From: Candidatus Poribacteria bacterium
GTDB taxonomy: Bacteria; Poribacteria; WGA-4E; WGA-3G
DNA length: 32,236 bases
Reading direction: 5' to 3'
Assembly (NCBI GenBank): GCA_022820835.1
Contig: JAJEET010000078.1
Span: 1 to 32,236 of the forward strand
A program made the translations under genes and the position numbers. The notes under the pieces are model-generated. The model was not told the DNA's origin, did no database searches, and was given only the letters and a program-made list of their open reading frames with translations. Below, in pieces: positions 1-8,780 of the stretch. Each line of letters begins with the position of its first letter. Position 1 is the first letter of the stretch.

Positions 1-1070
1 TCACATCCGTAACAAAACAGTTCGGCGACACCGTAGCGGTAGATGATGTATCGCTACAGATAGAAGGCGGTGAGTTTTTTTCGCTGCTCGGACCGAGTGG
101 ATGTGGAAAAACGACGACACTGCGCATCATCGGAGGGTTTGAGTATCCTACCGCCGGAGAGGTCTACATCAACGACGAATTAATGGTAGAAACGCCATCC
201 TATCGTCGTCCTGTCAACACCGTTTTCCAAAATTACGCCTTGTTCCCACATAAGACCGTCGCACAGAACATTGCATTCGGACTGCAAATGAAAAAGGCAT
301 CGAAATCAGCAATCTCGGATGCCGTTGAACGTTCACTGGATTTAATTCAGCTGCCCGGATATGGCAACCGAAAACCGAGTGAACTCTCTGGTGGCGAACG
401 ACAGCGCGTGGCACTGGCGCGAGCACTGATTAACGAACCCACCATTCTACTGTTAGACGAACCACTCTCCGCGCTTGATCTGAAACTCCGAAAACAGATG
501 CAATCCGAACTCAAAGCACTGCAACGCAAAGTCGGTATTACGTTTGTTTACGTGACGCACGACCAAGGCGAGGCGTTGGCACTGTCCGATCGGATCGCAG
601 TGATGAACGACGGAAAAATCCTTCAGGTCGGAACACCGTCCGAAATCTATGATGCTCCGCAGACGCGCTTCGTCGCTGACTTCATAGGGACCTCTAACTT
701 CCTCGACGGAACACGCATCAGCGAAAACGAAATCGTCTTGGTGACAGATCCGCCGCTCAAGGTTACGTGTGCACCGACTCAAGACGTGCCATTGAACGCA
801 CCTGTCACTATAGCTATTCGTCCAGAACGTTTTGACCTGCGGACTACACCTACCTCTGATACCTCAAATTGCTTACACGGCACAATTCAAGACGAAAGTT
901 ATCTTGGTACGACACTACAGTATACAGTACAGACAGACTACTCAACGCCACTAATTGCGCATCAGCAGAACATCGGCATGAAAGACACACGCCGCTTCCA
1001 ACGCGGAGATACAGTCTATCTGCACTGGTCTCCTGAGAATGCGATTGTCTTAAAACTCAACAGCGACTAA
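1..1070 (+). CDS. ABC transporter ATP-binding protein, PotA type (5' end outside window)
   Basis: This is the ATPase subunit of an ABC importer, most like the spermidine/putrescine, iron or sugar (PotA/FbpC/UgpC) class. The open frame runs in from the left edge (first full codon at 3), so the N-terminus is missing; the first ATG inside the window lies after the Walker A and is not the start. Visible motifs are Walker A GPSGCGKTT (90-116), the Q-loop (VFQNYALFPHKTV), signature LSGGERQRV (from about 384), Walker B ILLLDEP and the H-loop VTHDQ. A C-terminal extension of about 100 residues containing IAIRPERF looks like a TOBE domain, the substrate-class regulatory part of this family. Permease and binding-protein genes must lie upstream. 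The gene converges on the next one, with the two stop codons overlapping by 4 bp. The exact substrate cannot be told. Confidence 0.92.
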   Translation, partial: TSVTKQFGDTVAVDDVSLQIEGGEFFSLLGPSGCGKTTTLRIIGGFEYPTAGEVYINDELMVETPSYRRPVNTVFQNYALFPHKTVAQNIAFGLQMKKASKSAISDAVERSLDLIQLPGYGNRKPSELSGGERQRVALARALINEPTILLLDEPLSALDLKLRKQMQSELKALQRKVGITFVYVTHDQGEALALSDRIAVMNDGKILQVGTPSEIYDAPQTRFVADFIGTSNFLDGTRISENEIVLVTDPPLKVTCAPTQDVPLNAPVTIAIRPERFDLRTTPTSDTSNCLHGTIQDESYLGTTLQYTVQTDYSTPLIAHQQNIGMKDTRRFQRGDTVYLHWSPENAIVLKLNSD

Positions 1071-2065
1071 CCATCAGACAACGGCAGCCTGACCTTGCCG
1101 TTATCATTTTGCTGTGAAGTCAAGAAACCGATGATAATCTGGACGACTTTGTAACCTTCACTCCCCGGCGAAACCGGTTCGCCTCCATCTGCGACAAGAT
1201 TCACCAATTCTCGCACCCCAGCAGGGATACCCGTCATATCCCATGACGGTGCCTCGATCGTCTCAACGGTATCGTTTTGATGGAGGGTCGCGCCTCGGTC
1301 ACTGATAAGGATGTAACCGTTAGTACCTACAATCTCTACGCGGAACCCAGAGAGTGTGGTTTTCGGTCCACCGGCATAGTAGCCGCGCACACCGTTCGCG
1401 AAGTGGATATACCCGTGCGCCGATGGTTCCGTTGCTGGCACATGTCCACCATCACCTTTATACTCGTTGTAGTCTTCGTAACCCTCTTCTAATTCGGCAG
1501 TGACCCATTCCGGTTCCGAATCGGCGAAATAGCAGATCGCATCAACAAGGTGCGTTCCGTTGCGGAACAGCATCGCGCGTCCGCCGCTCAGCGTCCCGAT
1601 AACGTATTGGACATCCCCGATACTGCCGCCACCGACAACCACATCATGCGTATGTCGCCACAACGGTTGCCATCGACGGGTGTGGTCAATCGACAGAATC
1701 GTACCATTGCGCTCGGTTGCTTCTATCATCCTGTCTGCATCCGCAACGCTTGTTGCCATCGGCTTTTCACAGAAGATACCTTTCACACCGGCGTTCGCAG
1801 CGTCAACGACGAGGTCGGCGTGCCGATGGTCAGAGGTCGCCACCGTCACGACATCCAAATTCTCAGCGGCGAGCATCTCCTGATGGTTGGTATACAAGGC
1901 AATGTTGTCCCAATTGTCCTGATATTTTTCCTTGAAAGTATCTAATGTTCCTTGAACAAAATCGCAGCCAGCGGCTAATTCGACATTCGGCAGACCGATG
2001 ATCCCCGACGCATGTGTCGTGCCGATACCGCTACAACCGATAATCCCTACACGTAGTTTCGACAT
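1067..2065 (-). CDS. Gfo/Idh/MocA family NAD(P)-dependent oxidoreductase
   Basis: Predicted cytosolic dehydrogenase of 332 residues. The N-terminal Rossmann fold has the dinucleotide motif GCSGIG (residues 10-15) and the family EKP motif at 100-102 (FCEKPMATS), whose Lys is the usual catalytic residue. The C-terminal half is the alpha/beta substrate domain. Family members oxidise or rearrange sugars, inositols and similar polyols; the substrate here is unknown. The start is placed at the ATG at 2065 because a GGAGG (complement of 2074-2078) lies 8 nt upstream. A longer frame opening at 2101 would add 12 residues but has no ribosome site. A clear sigma70 promoter lies upstream (2131-2159). The 3' end overlaps the convergent ABC ATPase gene. 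Confidence 0.9.
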   Translation of the reverse strand: MSKLRVGIIGCSGIGTTHASGIIGLPNVELAAGCDFVQGTLDTFKEKYQDNWDNIALYTNHQEMLAAENLDVVTVATSDHRHADLVVDAANAGVKGIFCEKPMATSVADADRMIEATERNGTILSIDHTRRWQPLWRHTHDVVVGGGSIGDVQYVIGTLSGGRAMLFRNGTHLVDAICYFADSEPEWVTAELEEGYEDYNEYKGDGGHVPATEPSAHGYIHFANGVRGYYAGGPKTTLSGFRVEIVGTNGYILISDRGATLHQNDTVETIEAPSWDMTGIPAGVRELVNLVADGGEPVSPGSEGYKVVQIIIGFLTSQQNDNGKVRLPLSDG

Positions 2066-2130
2066 GTTCATATCCTCCACTATCCTGAAATTCCATGCCA
2101 ATGTGTTTAACCTCTTTCCCTTGTGAAAAG

Positions 2131-2159
2131 ATTGTATACTATAGGAAATTAGATGTCAA
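2131..2159 (-). promoter_or_regulatory. sigma70-type promoter for the 1067-2065 oxidoreductase
   Basis: On the minus strand, TTGACA (complement of 2154-2159) is followed after 17 bp by TACAAT (complement of 2131-2136). Transcription should start near 2124, about 60 nt before the chosen ATG. Confidence 0.7.
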
Positions 2160-2196
2160 GTTTTTATGGCATACAAGAAGATGAATTCCAAACAGT

Positions 2197-2225
2197 TTGA
2201 TATAAACCTAAAATTATGATAAAAT
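2197..2225 (+). promoter_or_regulatory. Possible sigma70 promoter for the DUF433 gene
   Basis: TTGATA (2197-2202), 17 bp, TAAAAT (2220-2225). Each hexamer is one base from consensus. It would start transcription near 2232, about 30 nt before the gene. Confidence 0.45.
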
Positions 2226-2262
2226 ATTGGTGCAAGATTAACAAATTTCATTATGGAGGAAA

Positions 2263-2508
2263 ATGATTGTGGTTAGAATAGTTGCTAATCCAGGGATCCT
2301 TGGTGGAAAACCGATTGTTGAAGGCACGCGTTTGAGCGTTGAACATATATTGGGATTATTGGCAAGTGGTATGTCATACGAAGAGATCATCGCGGACTAT
2401 CCGATTTTAACGGAAGAAAGTATTCGGGCTGTGCTCGGCTATGCTGCAAAAGCCCTCCGCAATGAAATTTATATTGATGTTGTCTCAGACCGAGATGCAG
2501 CTTCCTAA
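2263..2508 (+). CDS. DUF433 domain protein (antitoxin-like)
   Basis: Small protein of 81 residues that matches the DUF433 pattern across its length: the N-terminal block PGILGGKPIVEGTRLSVEHIL, then the helical block YEEIIADYPILTEESIRAVLGYAA. DUF433 proteins are winged-helix-like and are often the antitoxin partner of a PIN-like (DUF5615) toxin. No such toxin gene follows here; the next gene is on the other strand and the ends overlap by 4 bp, so this copy is solitary. GGAGG (2255-2259) is only 3 nt from the ATG at 2263 but 9 nt from an in-frame GTG at 2269, so the true start may be the GTG (79 residues). Family assignment is firm, function is not. Confidence 0.85.
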   Translation: MIVVRIVANPGILGGKPIVEGTRLSVEHILGLLASGMSYEEIIADYPILTEESIRAVLGYAAKALRNEIYIDVVSDRDAAS

Positions 2509-3467
2509 TATCCATCCGTATACCAAAAGACATGATGCGACTGGATACCTTGTGATAAAGATTGCGGCTGATTGTGTAATAGATCCGGGATTGAATCGTA
2601 AGAATTGGAAAGTGCGTCGGGTTGATTGATGCGATACATCGCACTGCCGCGTTCGTCAATCGTTGGCGCATTGAAACCGTCTGCAATCGGAGCAGGATAG
2701 ATAACTTCAAGCGACTCGGCATCTATCTGCGCTATGACATTCGAGAGCAGCTCTTCGAAAAGCTGCTGACCGCGATCCTCAGTAAAGACGGGGTCTGAAA
2801 CGAAGAATTCCTCAACGTTTAATCGGTCCTTGTGGCGGGCGACGGAAACATAGCCTTCAATATTCCCATCACGTTCAGCGACCCAAGCACTCGGCGACTC
2901 TGTCCGCACCCATTCTGTCCAGTAAGCCATATTGTCCCTGACAAAAGTGCCGTTGAATTTGCGTGCATATCCATCATAAAGCGCAGCGATGCGTTCAACT
3001 TCGGCATGATCATCAAAATTTGCCAGACGCACGTTCCATGCCACCCGTTTTCGGGCAGCCATGGGTTGTTTCGCATAGTAGCGAGGCACCTTCTCCCACC
3101 CTTCAACCGAATAGATACGTTGGCTTCCATGAAGTGAGGAGGTGGCAATATTACGGGAATCCATGAACCCGATCGCGTCCTTAAGGAGCTGCGTCGCAAG
3201 TCCACGCCGCCGGTATTCCGAGTGCGTGCTGACCTCACCGATACCGCCGACAGTTACCGGTTCACCGTGTAAAAACATCTTACGGATAAAGACGCGCACC
3301 GTGCTGACGATTTTACCGTTATCGACCGCAATACGGATACCCTCTGGATCCCGCCACGGATCGTTATGCCAATGATTAGAAAAATATTGACGACCGCCAG
3401 AAAAAACGGTCGTGACGTGGTCCAACCACGCCTCTAACTCATCAGGATAAAGTGCCCGAAACTCCAT
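2505..3467 (-). CDS. GNAT family N-acetyltransferase (Eis-like, two-lobed)
   Basis: Predicted acetyl-CoA-dependent N-acetyltransferase of 320 residues. The first lobe has the acetyl-CoA pyrophosphate-binding motif RRRGLA (residues 86-91) after the strand GGIGEVST. The second half (about 145-315) resembles another degenerate GNAT lobe, as in Eis-type enzymes (AWVAERDGNIEGYVSV). The acceptor substrate is unknown. It is the second gene of an operon: its ATG is 13 nt past the stop codon of the NHL-repeat gene, and the ribosome site GAGGGG (complement of 3477-3482) overlaps that stop, suggesting translational coupling. Its 3' end overlaps the convergent DUF433 gene by 4 bp. Confidence 0.85.
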   Translation of the reverse strand: MEFRALYPDELEAWLDHVTTVFSGGRQYFSNHWHNDPWRDPEGIRIAVDNGKIVSTVRVFIRKMFLHGEPVTVGGIGEVSTHSEYRRRGLATQLLKDAIGFMDSRNIATSSLHGSQRIYSVEGWEKVPRYYAKQPMAARKRVAWNVRLANFDDHAEVERIAALYDGYARKFNGTFVRDNMAYWTEWVRTESPSAWVAERDGNIEGYVSVARHKDRLNVEEFFVSDPVFTEDRGQQLFEELLSNVIAQIDAESLEVIYPAPIADGFNAPTIDERGSAMYRINQPDALSNSYDSIPDLLHNQPQSLSQGIQSHHVFWYTDGY

Positions 3468-3480
3468 GTTGATAAACCCC

Positions 3481-5496
3481 TCAAAACTTTATGGTCAACT
3501 CGCCAAGGAACTGACGTGCCTGATTGCGGCTGCCAAATACCTCATAGAGATCGCCAGAAACATCATAGAACCGACGGATAAAATTGCGGCTCGTCTCTGC
3601 AGGATTTAGATCCGCATAACGGAGCCATAAGTTCGTCCGCGACCAGATATCCCAATTAAGCTCAATGACCGTAGAACTCGCATCACCGGTGTCAACTCTA
3701 CGCTGTTTGTTGAGATCGGTGTAGAGCGCGTCCTGTGTCAAATCAGATGTCCCGTCAACACGTCCAACCGATAGGTTCAATTCTTTATAGCGATATGGAT
3801 TCGGGTTGGTGATGAATTTCAGGTTCGCCGCGAAAGCGTTCTCTAATGCCTGCGTCCCAAAATCGTAACTGTCTTCCACTTTCGCTGGCGTGATATACCG
3901 TTCATCTTGCTCTGCGTATGTCAACTCGTCAAGGAACGTCAAGTGCCACCGTTCGGAGATGCTATACGTCAATCCAAATAGATTTTTAAACTCCAACTGG
4001 CTGAGCTCATCTTGGACATCCGTTAAAAAATCGATGTCCTCGTAATCTTCCAAGTACTCATTGTGGAGATTCGCTGCGCGGAGACTATAAAAACCGTTTA
4101 TATGAGACGGTTTCACGGTAAATCCTGTAATAGAATATTGCGCGATGGTAAAATCGCCATCATCACGTAGATAGAGATGCCCTGCAGCATCAAGATCCAA
4201 GAAGGTCTGGTCGTGTTTCTCCTCGCTGAGTTGATCCGTCTCGTAGATGATACGTCCGAGATAGCGTCCGTTGCTGTCAAATTTCTGGATTCTTGAAATC
4301 ACATTGTGCAAGAGTGTCAAGCGTAGGTCTTTGCGTTTTAGTTCTTCAGCGAGTTCTGCGTCGTCTTCTTCATCGGTTTCACCGGCGTAATAGCGACTGT
4401 ATTCTGCCTCTTCCAACAAGCGTACGCGTCTATTCAGCGCAGCGGTATCGGCAGCGACTGCTGGACTTTGGGCAAACGGTCCATATTGTGAACGCGTTGC
4501 GTTGTTAATTGTATCAGCAAGTTCGGTTTGACCAGGTGTACTTTCCGTCAGCTGCGTTAATGTCGGTGAAAGTACAACAATTTCTGGCAACCCGCCAATT
4601 TTTCTACGGAATTGACTGGCATCTTTAACGAGAATTTCGCCGGTCGGCAGTGTAGCGAGTGCCATCGGTTTCGTAAATTCAGCGTTCCCGCGCCCCTTTC
4701 GACCGAAACTGCCGAGCGATTTACCGGCTGCATCAAACCTCACAATTCGATGATTGCCAGTGTCCGCGATGAGGACGTTACCGCGGGCATCAATTGCGAT
4801 GTCCGATGCATCCGTGTCAAATTCACCTTCGCCTGCACCGTATCTACCGAAAGTCGTTATCTTGTCTCCGTCCGCACCGAACTTATGGACACGTCCACGT
4901 TCTGCATCTAAAACGTAGAGTTCATTTTGGGGGTTGAGTGCAACGCGAAGTGCTCTATCATGCCCTTTCGGTTGAATAGCGAAAGCTGCTTTGCCGTTTT
5001 CATCAAGGATAACATTTACAGGTAAGACAACTTTCGGATAGACATCCACCGCGTCAACAAAGTAGGTATCCAAGAGCTCACCCACCGGGCTGAGTTTGTG
5101 AACGCACGGTGCGAATATATACACTTTCGGATCGTTGTTTTCCGGGATGTGATGGGCAGTTACATCGGTGACATAGATGTTTCCAACACTGTCTACAGCG
5201 AGGTGTCCCGGTTTCCGTAAGATGTTATCTGGAGATTCGGGTGCTTCTGGGATTTGGAACAGAAATTCTCCAGTCGCCGACAACTTCTGAATAAGTCGGT
5301 TTTCGGTATCACTAACGTAGATGTTCTGCTGATCAAAGGCGAGGTGGATGTCTTTACTGAACCGCCCTTGGGTTGAACCTTTACCCGCGAATTCACGCTC
5401 TAATTGGATAAAGTCTACTGAAAATGCGGAGGGCAACCCGATGCCTAATAAACAGAATGGAAATAGAAATAGTAAGATAAGGGTATGTTTTTTCAT
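3481..5496 (-). CDS. Exported NHL-repeat beta-propeller protein with outer-membrane-barrel-like C-terminus
   Basis: 671 residues. A Sec signal peptide covers about residues 1-26 (MKKHT, then a hydrophobic core ending near PSAFS). NHL repeats follow to about residue 295, with the usual G-x-hydrophobic-x-(V/I)-D-x-x-G-N-x-(Y/L)-V-x-D pattern (GNIYVTD, GNVLIADTGNHRIVRF). A charged, coiled-coil-prone linker (about 335-400) leads to a C-terminal region (about 505-671) rich in alternating aromatic strands and ending in Phe (LGELTIKF). A C-terminal Phe after an amphipathic strand is the hallmark of outer-membrane beta-barrels, so the protein may be anchored in the outer membrane; that is inference. 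It is the first gene of an operon with the GNAT gene. Ribosome site AGGAAA precedes the ATG. No enzyme activity is implied. Confidence 0.85.
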   Translation of the reverse strand: MKKHTLILLFLFPFCLLGIGLPSAFSVDFIQLEREFAGKGSTQGRFSKDIHLAFDQQNIYVSDTENRLIQKLSATGEFLFQIPEAPESPDNILRKPGHLAVDSVGNIYVTDVTAHHIPENNDPKVYIFAPCVHKLSPVGELLDTYFVDAVDVYPKVVLPVNVILDENGKAAFAIQPKGHDRALRVALNPQNELYVLDAERGRVHKFGADGDKITTFGRYGAGEGEFDTDASDIAIDARGNVLIADTGNHRIVRFDAAGKSLGSFGRKGRGNAEFTKPMALATLPTGEILVKDASQFRRKIGGLPEIVVLSPTLTQLTESTPGQTELADTINNATRSQYGPFAQSPAVAADTAALNRRVRLLEEAEYSRYYAGETDEEDDAELAEELKRKDLRLTLLHNVISRIQKFDSNGRYLGRIIYETDQLSEEKHDQTFLDLDAAGHLYLRDDGDFTIAQYSITGFTVKPSHINGFYSLRAANLHNEYLEDYEDIDFLTDVQDELSQLEFKNLFGLTYSISERWHLTFLDELTYAEQDERYITPAKVEDSYDFGTQALENAFAANLKFITNPNPYRYKELNLSVGRVDGTSDLTQDALYTDLNKQRRVDTGDASSTVIELNWDIWSRTNLWLRYADLNPAETSRNFIRRFYDVSGDLYEVFGSRNQARQFLGELTIKF

Positions 5497-5610
5497 AATT
5501 TCCTATATTCGTTGTAACTTGAAATTTTCCTGTTGCGAATTGTCTCTTTTTTTAAGAACGCCCATTACGGGGTAAATCGTTCTTTTAATTTTTCCTTACT
5601 TTCTGCTAAT

Positions 5611-5639
5611 GTTATACCACATTTTCTTATGAGGGTCAA
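5611..5639 (-). promoter_or_regulatory. sigma70-type promoter for the NHL-GNAT operon
   Basis: Minus-strand TTGACC (complement of 5634-5639), 17 bp, TATAAC (complement of 5611-5616). The start near 5604 gives a leader of about 110 nt. That leader contains a 7-bp inverted repeat (AAGAACG at 5554-5560, CGTTCTT at 5578-5584) that could fold ahead of the ribosome site. Confidence 0.65.
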
Positions 5640-5828
5640 ATTCTTTTTCTTCACACAACCCATTAACCGCTACTACATCCCCGTTTTGAAAGGGTTTTTG
5701 ATAGAGTGTTTCTTCAAGGTTTTGTAACGGAAGATTGATAATACGCGGTATTCATCGGACGCAAATATAATTTGATTTAGAAGCCAAATTAGAGTATACT
5801 TATTCATAAATTAAATCTTTATTTTTAT

Positions 5829-5880
5829 ATTAGGACATATAAATTAATAAAGAATATATTATTATTATTTACGTCCTAAT
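5829..5880. repeat. AT-rich inverted repeat, 52 bp
   Basis: Perfect 8-bp arms ATTAGGAC (5829-5836) and GTCCTAAT (5873-5880) enclose an AT-only interior that is itself partly self-complementary (AAATTAATAA against TTATTATTATTT). It has no T-run typical of a terminator and lies far from both flanking genes. Confidence 0.6.
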
Positions 5881-5954
5881 GTGCATAACGGTTGTCATAC
5901 ATTATCTTTTGCAGGGCGATTTAGTTCTCGTTTTTTCAATTTTGGACCCCCAGG

Positions 5955-5982
5955 CCCGGTAGGTTCGGTTTGCAACCGAATC
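5955..5982. repeat. Dispersed hairpin element, copy 1 (GGTTCGGTT type)
   Basis: CCCGGTAGGTTCGGTT followed by TGC and AACCGAA: arms TTCGGTT (5964-5970) and AACCGAA (5974-5980). The same left arm, CCGGTAGGTTCGGTT, recurs at about 21498-21512, so this is an interspersed repeat and not a chance hairpin. Confidence 0.65.
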
Positions 5983-6063
5983 ATAAGTGTCCCAAAAACC
6001 TCAGCCTCGTAGGGGCGGCATGTGTAGAGACACTCCTATAACATACCGTGAAAAATCACTAAG

Positions 6064-6091
6064 TTGACACTTATGGAGTGAAGATTATGAT
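6064..6091 (+). promoter_or_regulatory. sigma70-type promoter for apt
   Basis: TTGACA (6064-6069), 16 bp, TATGAT (6086-6091). The start near 6098 leaves a short leader that holds the AGGAGG ribosome site (6103-6108) of apt. Confidence 0.6.
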
Positions 6092-6121
6092 ACACCAATA
6101 TCAGGAGGATGAAGAAAAGTA

Positions 6122-6643
6122 ATGCGAGATTTTTCGCAATTTATTCGAGAAGTTCCGGATTTCCCGAAACCTGGAATTGTGTTTAAGGACATTACACCGC
6201 TTATAGGAAGCCCAGCCGCTTTTCACAGGGTAATTGATGCGTTTACCCTCCATTATAAATATGAAACAATTGATATTGTTGTCGGAATTGAAGCACGAGG
6301 CTTTATTTTTGGGACCGCACTCGCTTATCGGCTCGGCGCGGCTTTTGTTCCGATCCGGAAACAGGGCAAATTACCTTATAAGACACTTGAGACCACCTAT
6401 GACCTTGAATACGGCACTGATACAATGGCGATTCATCGAGATGCAATCCGCAAAAATAGTAAAGTCCTAATATGTGATGATGTCTTGGCAACTGGCGGGA
6501 CCCTTGCGGCATCGATTGATCTTGTTAAAAAGTTGGAGGGTGACATTGTCGGTGTTACCGTCTTAATAGAATTAACCAAGCTCAACGGCAGGGAGAAGGT
6601 CCCTTACGACGACATTTTTTCGCTCATTAAATATGAGTACTAA
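6122..6643 (+). CDS. apt: Adenine phosphoribosyltransferase
   Basis: Purine salvage enzyme that makes AMP and pyrophosphate from adenine and PRPP in the cytosol. At 173 residues it has the usual Apt length. The N-terminus carries the family block IREVPDFPKPGIVFKDITPL (residues 8-27). The central IEARGFIFG and the PRPP-binding loop VLICDDVLATGGTLAA (115-130) are intact. Ribosome site AGGAGG lies 13 nt upstream, slightly distant. It appears to be a single-gene unit: the gene after it is on the opposite strand and ends 8 nt beyond the apt stop codon. Confidence 0.96.
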   Translation: MRDFSQFIREVPDFPKPGIVFKDITPLIGSPAAFHRVIDAFTLHYKYETIDIVVGIEARGFIFGTALAYRLGAAFVPIRKQGKLPYKTLETTYDLEYGTDTMAIHRDAIRKNSKVLICDDVLATGGTLAASIDLVKKLEGDIVGVTVLIELTKLNGREKVPYDDIFSLIKYEY

Positions 6644-6651
6644 GTGGAGGC

Positions 6652-8568
6652 TCAATCTGGCAAAATCCGATACCCCGTGCTAACGCCAGTAATCATGCCG
6701 ATAATCGCCCAGAGTCCAGCGCATGTCATCTCTCCGATCACGAGTCCGAGGAACACGGGCCTCGCGCTCCGATACGCTTTCAACCCACCATATTTCACGA
6801 TGCTGAACTTCAGGCCCCATCCCAGGAATATAGAGAACCAGAGTTTAAACGTCGCCCAAGAACTCAGCATCGTGTAACCCAGTGGATGCAGAGGCCACCA
6901 CACAAACGTCTGACGCATCCACATCAAGAAAGCGGTGAAGGCACCTCCGACGACCATAAACCCAGTATTGGTCCAATTCGTGCTTGTCTTCGGACTTGTT
7001 AGGAGTCCCTCAAGTTGTCGCATAAACCAGCTGCCACCGGTATAAGGTGCGCCGTGCGCGTAACTAACCTTGATTGCGGAATAGTAAGACACCGCAAGTC
7101 CGATAACCATTGCTGCCGCCATGGCTATGAGAAGCTGCCGCCGTTTGATACGCACCTCGTCCGCGGCTTTCAAACCATTCATTACGTTCGGCATCATGAA
7201 CTCACGGAGGTCTAACGTCAGGCATACCGGATGCATCATCATTGATGTCAACGTAGACGGATGGATTTTTGATGTGCCGAGGGTTGTTAAAAAGAAACTC
7301 TGCGGCGAAAACGAAGGATTGATGAACGGGATACCACCATTGATGACCTGCCACGTCAGCACAATATACATCGCGAGTAGGAATAGAACGAAACCGAGTG
7401 CGAATAAGAGCGACATCCCCATCAAATGATTAAAGAACACGAGTACACAGATACCTCCGATGAGACCGAAGATCGTAACGCTATGCGGAAGTGCTTCATC
7501 GGAGGAACGGAACTGGAGCATGTTTTTAATGTGATGCCTCGATTTCCAGAGTGCGATGGCGACAAACGTCAAGCACGCACCTGCCTCCTGCGACGCACTA
7601 AACGATTTACCTGTCCATTGTACACCCGGTCCCGAAGTGAGTTGGAACCCGAACATTACACCTAATAGGCATTGCAGTTTGTAAAATATGAAGAAGAACC
7701 ATATACTAAATGACACCTCCAAGGTCAGCAGGTAACTGAACCCCACCATTGACCAGAAAATGACGATCTGGAACGGACGTAATGCATTCCAAGGACGATC
7801 AACGAGATGTGGATCAAGCCAAAAATCGCGTGGGATATGGGGGGCGGAGGGAAAAAAGGTGTGCAAGCCGTTCATCGTATGCCAGAACACTGGGAACGCG
7901 AACCCGAACCAGAGCGCGCTATTCTTAAAAAGTGGTCCGAGGCTACCACTGCCTTGTGTCGCCATCTCCGCTGGCAATTTAACGAGCGGGAAGGCGCATC
8001 GCTCATGCTCCACCCACTGTTTACGAAGCAGAACAGAGAGACAGATCATCACAAAATAGACGACCAGTACATAGGCACTCCACGTCAGGATAGGGACTGT
8101 CCAAGCACCCCACGGCACCGGCTCATCTGCAAACAGTCCTTCAAAAAAAGAACTCGCAGCACTATGATCTTGGACCACGCGCCAGTATGGGATATAGTGG
8201 TGAAATAGGGATTCCCAGTCATTTTCCGGTGTGGCGAGGTAGCGATAAGCCACCATCGGACTGAGCGCGTAGCGCATCATTCCTGATGACGGGATACCTG
8301 CTGGCGCGAGCATAATACACCAAATCGTAACAAGTTCTCCCGCCGAAAACGCTGAGGTAGGATAAAACCGCTTCAATAGGACATTGACACCCAACACCAA
8401 GATCGTCAGTACAAAAAATGGAGCGACAGGGAAGTGACCGCCTGCGAGGAAGATGTTACGGATAACGTAATCGTTATAAGGCGCGAGAAGACATTCGGTA
8501 GTGGCACACGCCAAACCGATCAACACCGCACGCCACGTGAGACTATCTCGTACCTGTTGGTGGATCAA
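6652..8568 (-). CDS. Large polytopic membrane protein, DUF6785/DUF6784-like
   Basis: About 640 residues with some 12-14 hydrophobic segments throughout, so an inner-membrane protein. The sequence style (N-terminal APYNDYVIRN block, conserved PAGIPSSGMMRY, C-terminal MWMRQTFVWWPLHPLGY) matches large uncharacterised membrane proteins of Planctomycetes, Poribacteria and Armatimonadetes (DUF6785/DUF6784), which recall oligopeptide-type transporters; the transport role is inference. There is no in-frame ATG near the 5' end. The frame opens at TTG 8610, directly after a stop codon. I prefer the TTG at 8568, because GGAAAGG (complement of 8576-8582) lies 7 nt upstream of it and a possible promoter covers 8613-8639. 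Confidence 0.8.
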   Translation of the reverse strand: MIHQQVRDSLTWRAVLIGLACATTECLLAPYNDYVIRNIFLAGGHFPVAPFFVLTILVLGVNVLLKRFYPTSAFSAGELVTIWCIMLAPAGIPSSGMMRYALSPMVAYRYLATPENDWESLFHHYIPYWRVVQDHSAASSFFEGLFADEPVPWGAWTVPILTWSAYVLVVYFVMICLSVLLRKQWVEHERCAFPLVKLPAEMATQGSGSLGPLFKNSALWFGFAFPVFWHTMNGLHTFFPSAPHIPRDFWLDPHLVDRPWNALRPFQIVIFWSMVGFSYLLTLEVSFSIWFFFIFYKLQCLLGVMFGFQLTSGPGVQWTGKSFSASQEAGACLTFVAIALWKSRHHIKNMLQFRSSDEALPHSVTIFGLIGGICVLVFFNHLMGMSLLFALGFVLFLLAMYIVLTWQVINGGIPFINPSFSPQSFFLTTLGTSKIHPSTLTSMMMHPVCLTLDLREFMMPNVMNGLKAADEVRIKRRQLLIAMAAAMVIGLAVSYYSAIKVSYAHGAPYTGGSWFMRQLEGLLTSPKTSTNWTNTGFMVVGGAFTAFLMWMRQTFVWWPLHPLGYTMLSSWATFKLWFSIFLGWGLKFSIVKYGGLKAYRSARPVFLGLVIGEMTCAGLWAIIGMITGVSTGYRILPD

Positions 8569-8612
8569 TGCATCGCCTTTCCAGCTTCTATGACTTCTAC
8601 CTTCCAACAATC

Positions 8613-8639
8613 AGTATACCACACCATTATCTTTTTCAA
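8613..8639 (-). promoter_or_regulatory. Possible promoter for the DUF6785-like gene
   Basis: Minus-strand TTGAAA (complement of 8634-8639) and TATACT (complement of 8613-8618), separated by only 15 bp, which is shorter than ideal. A start near 8605 would exclude the TTG at 8610 as initiator. Confidence 0.35.
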
Positions 8640-8695
8640 TAGAATAATTTTGACTGAGGGAAATTTAAAAATGGGGTAAATGAATACAAAAAAGA

Positions 8696-8725
8696 TTGAC
8701 ATCCTGCTACCCAAAAAGGTATAAT
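8696..8725 (+). promoter_or_regulatory. Consensus sigma70 promoter for the C39-type peptidase gene
   Basis: TTGACA (8696-8701), 18 bp, TATAAT (8720-8725). Both hexamers are perfect, so this should be a strong constitutive promoter with start near 8732. Confidence 0.8.
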
Positions 8726-8780
8726 ACTCGTCAGAACCTTAAATATGTTTTTCTTGCTCCACGGCAGAGGAGATACACCG

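Larger units (their letters stand above)
5497..6121. other. 625-bp AT-rich divergent spacer
   Basis: No convincing gene. Contents in order: leader and promoter of the NHL operon (5497-5639); an AT-rich inverted repeat (5829-5880); a dispersed hairpin element (5955-5982); and the apt promoter (6064-6091). The stretch 5640-5820 shows nothing recognisable. Confidence 0.6.

Noticed and set aside
1550..1945. Plus-strand frames of 107-131 codons inside the first oxidoreductase gene
   Set aside because: They are antisense to a well-supported gene, have no ribosome site and resemble no protein family.
6087..6122. An 11-codon leader ORF whose stop overlaps the apt ATG (TAATG)
   Set aside because: Its ATG lies within the -10 hexamer of a good promoter (TTGACA-N16-TATGAT, 6064-6091), so it would lie upstream of the transcript start.
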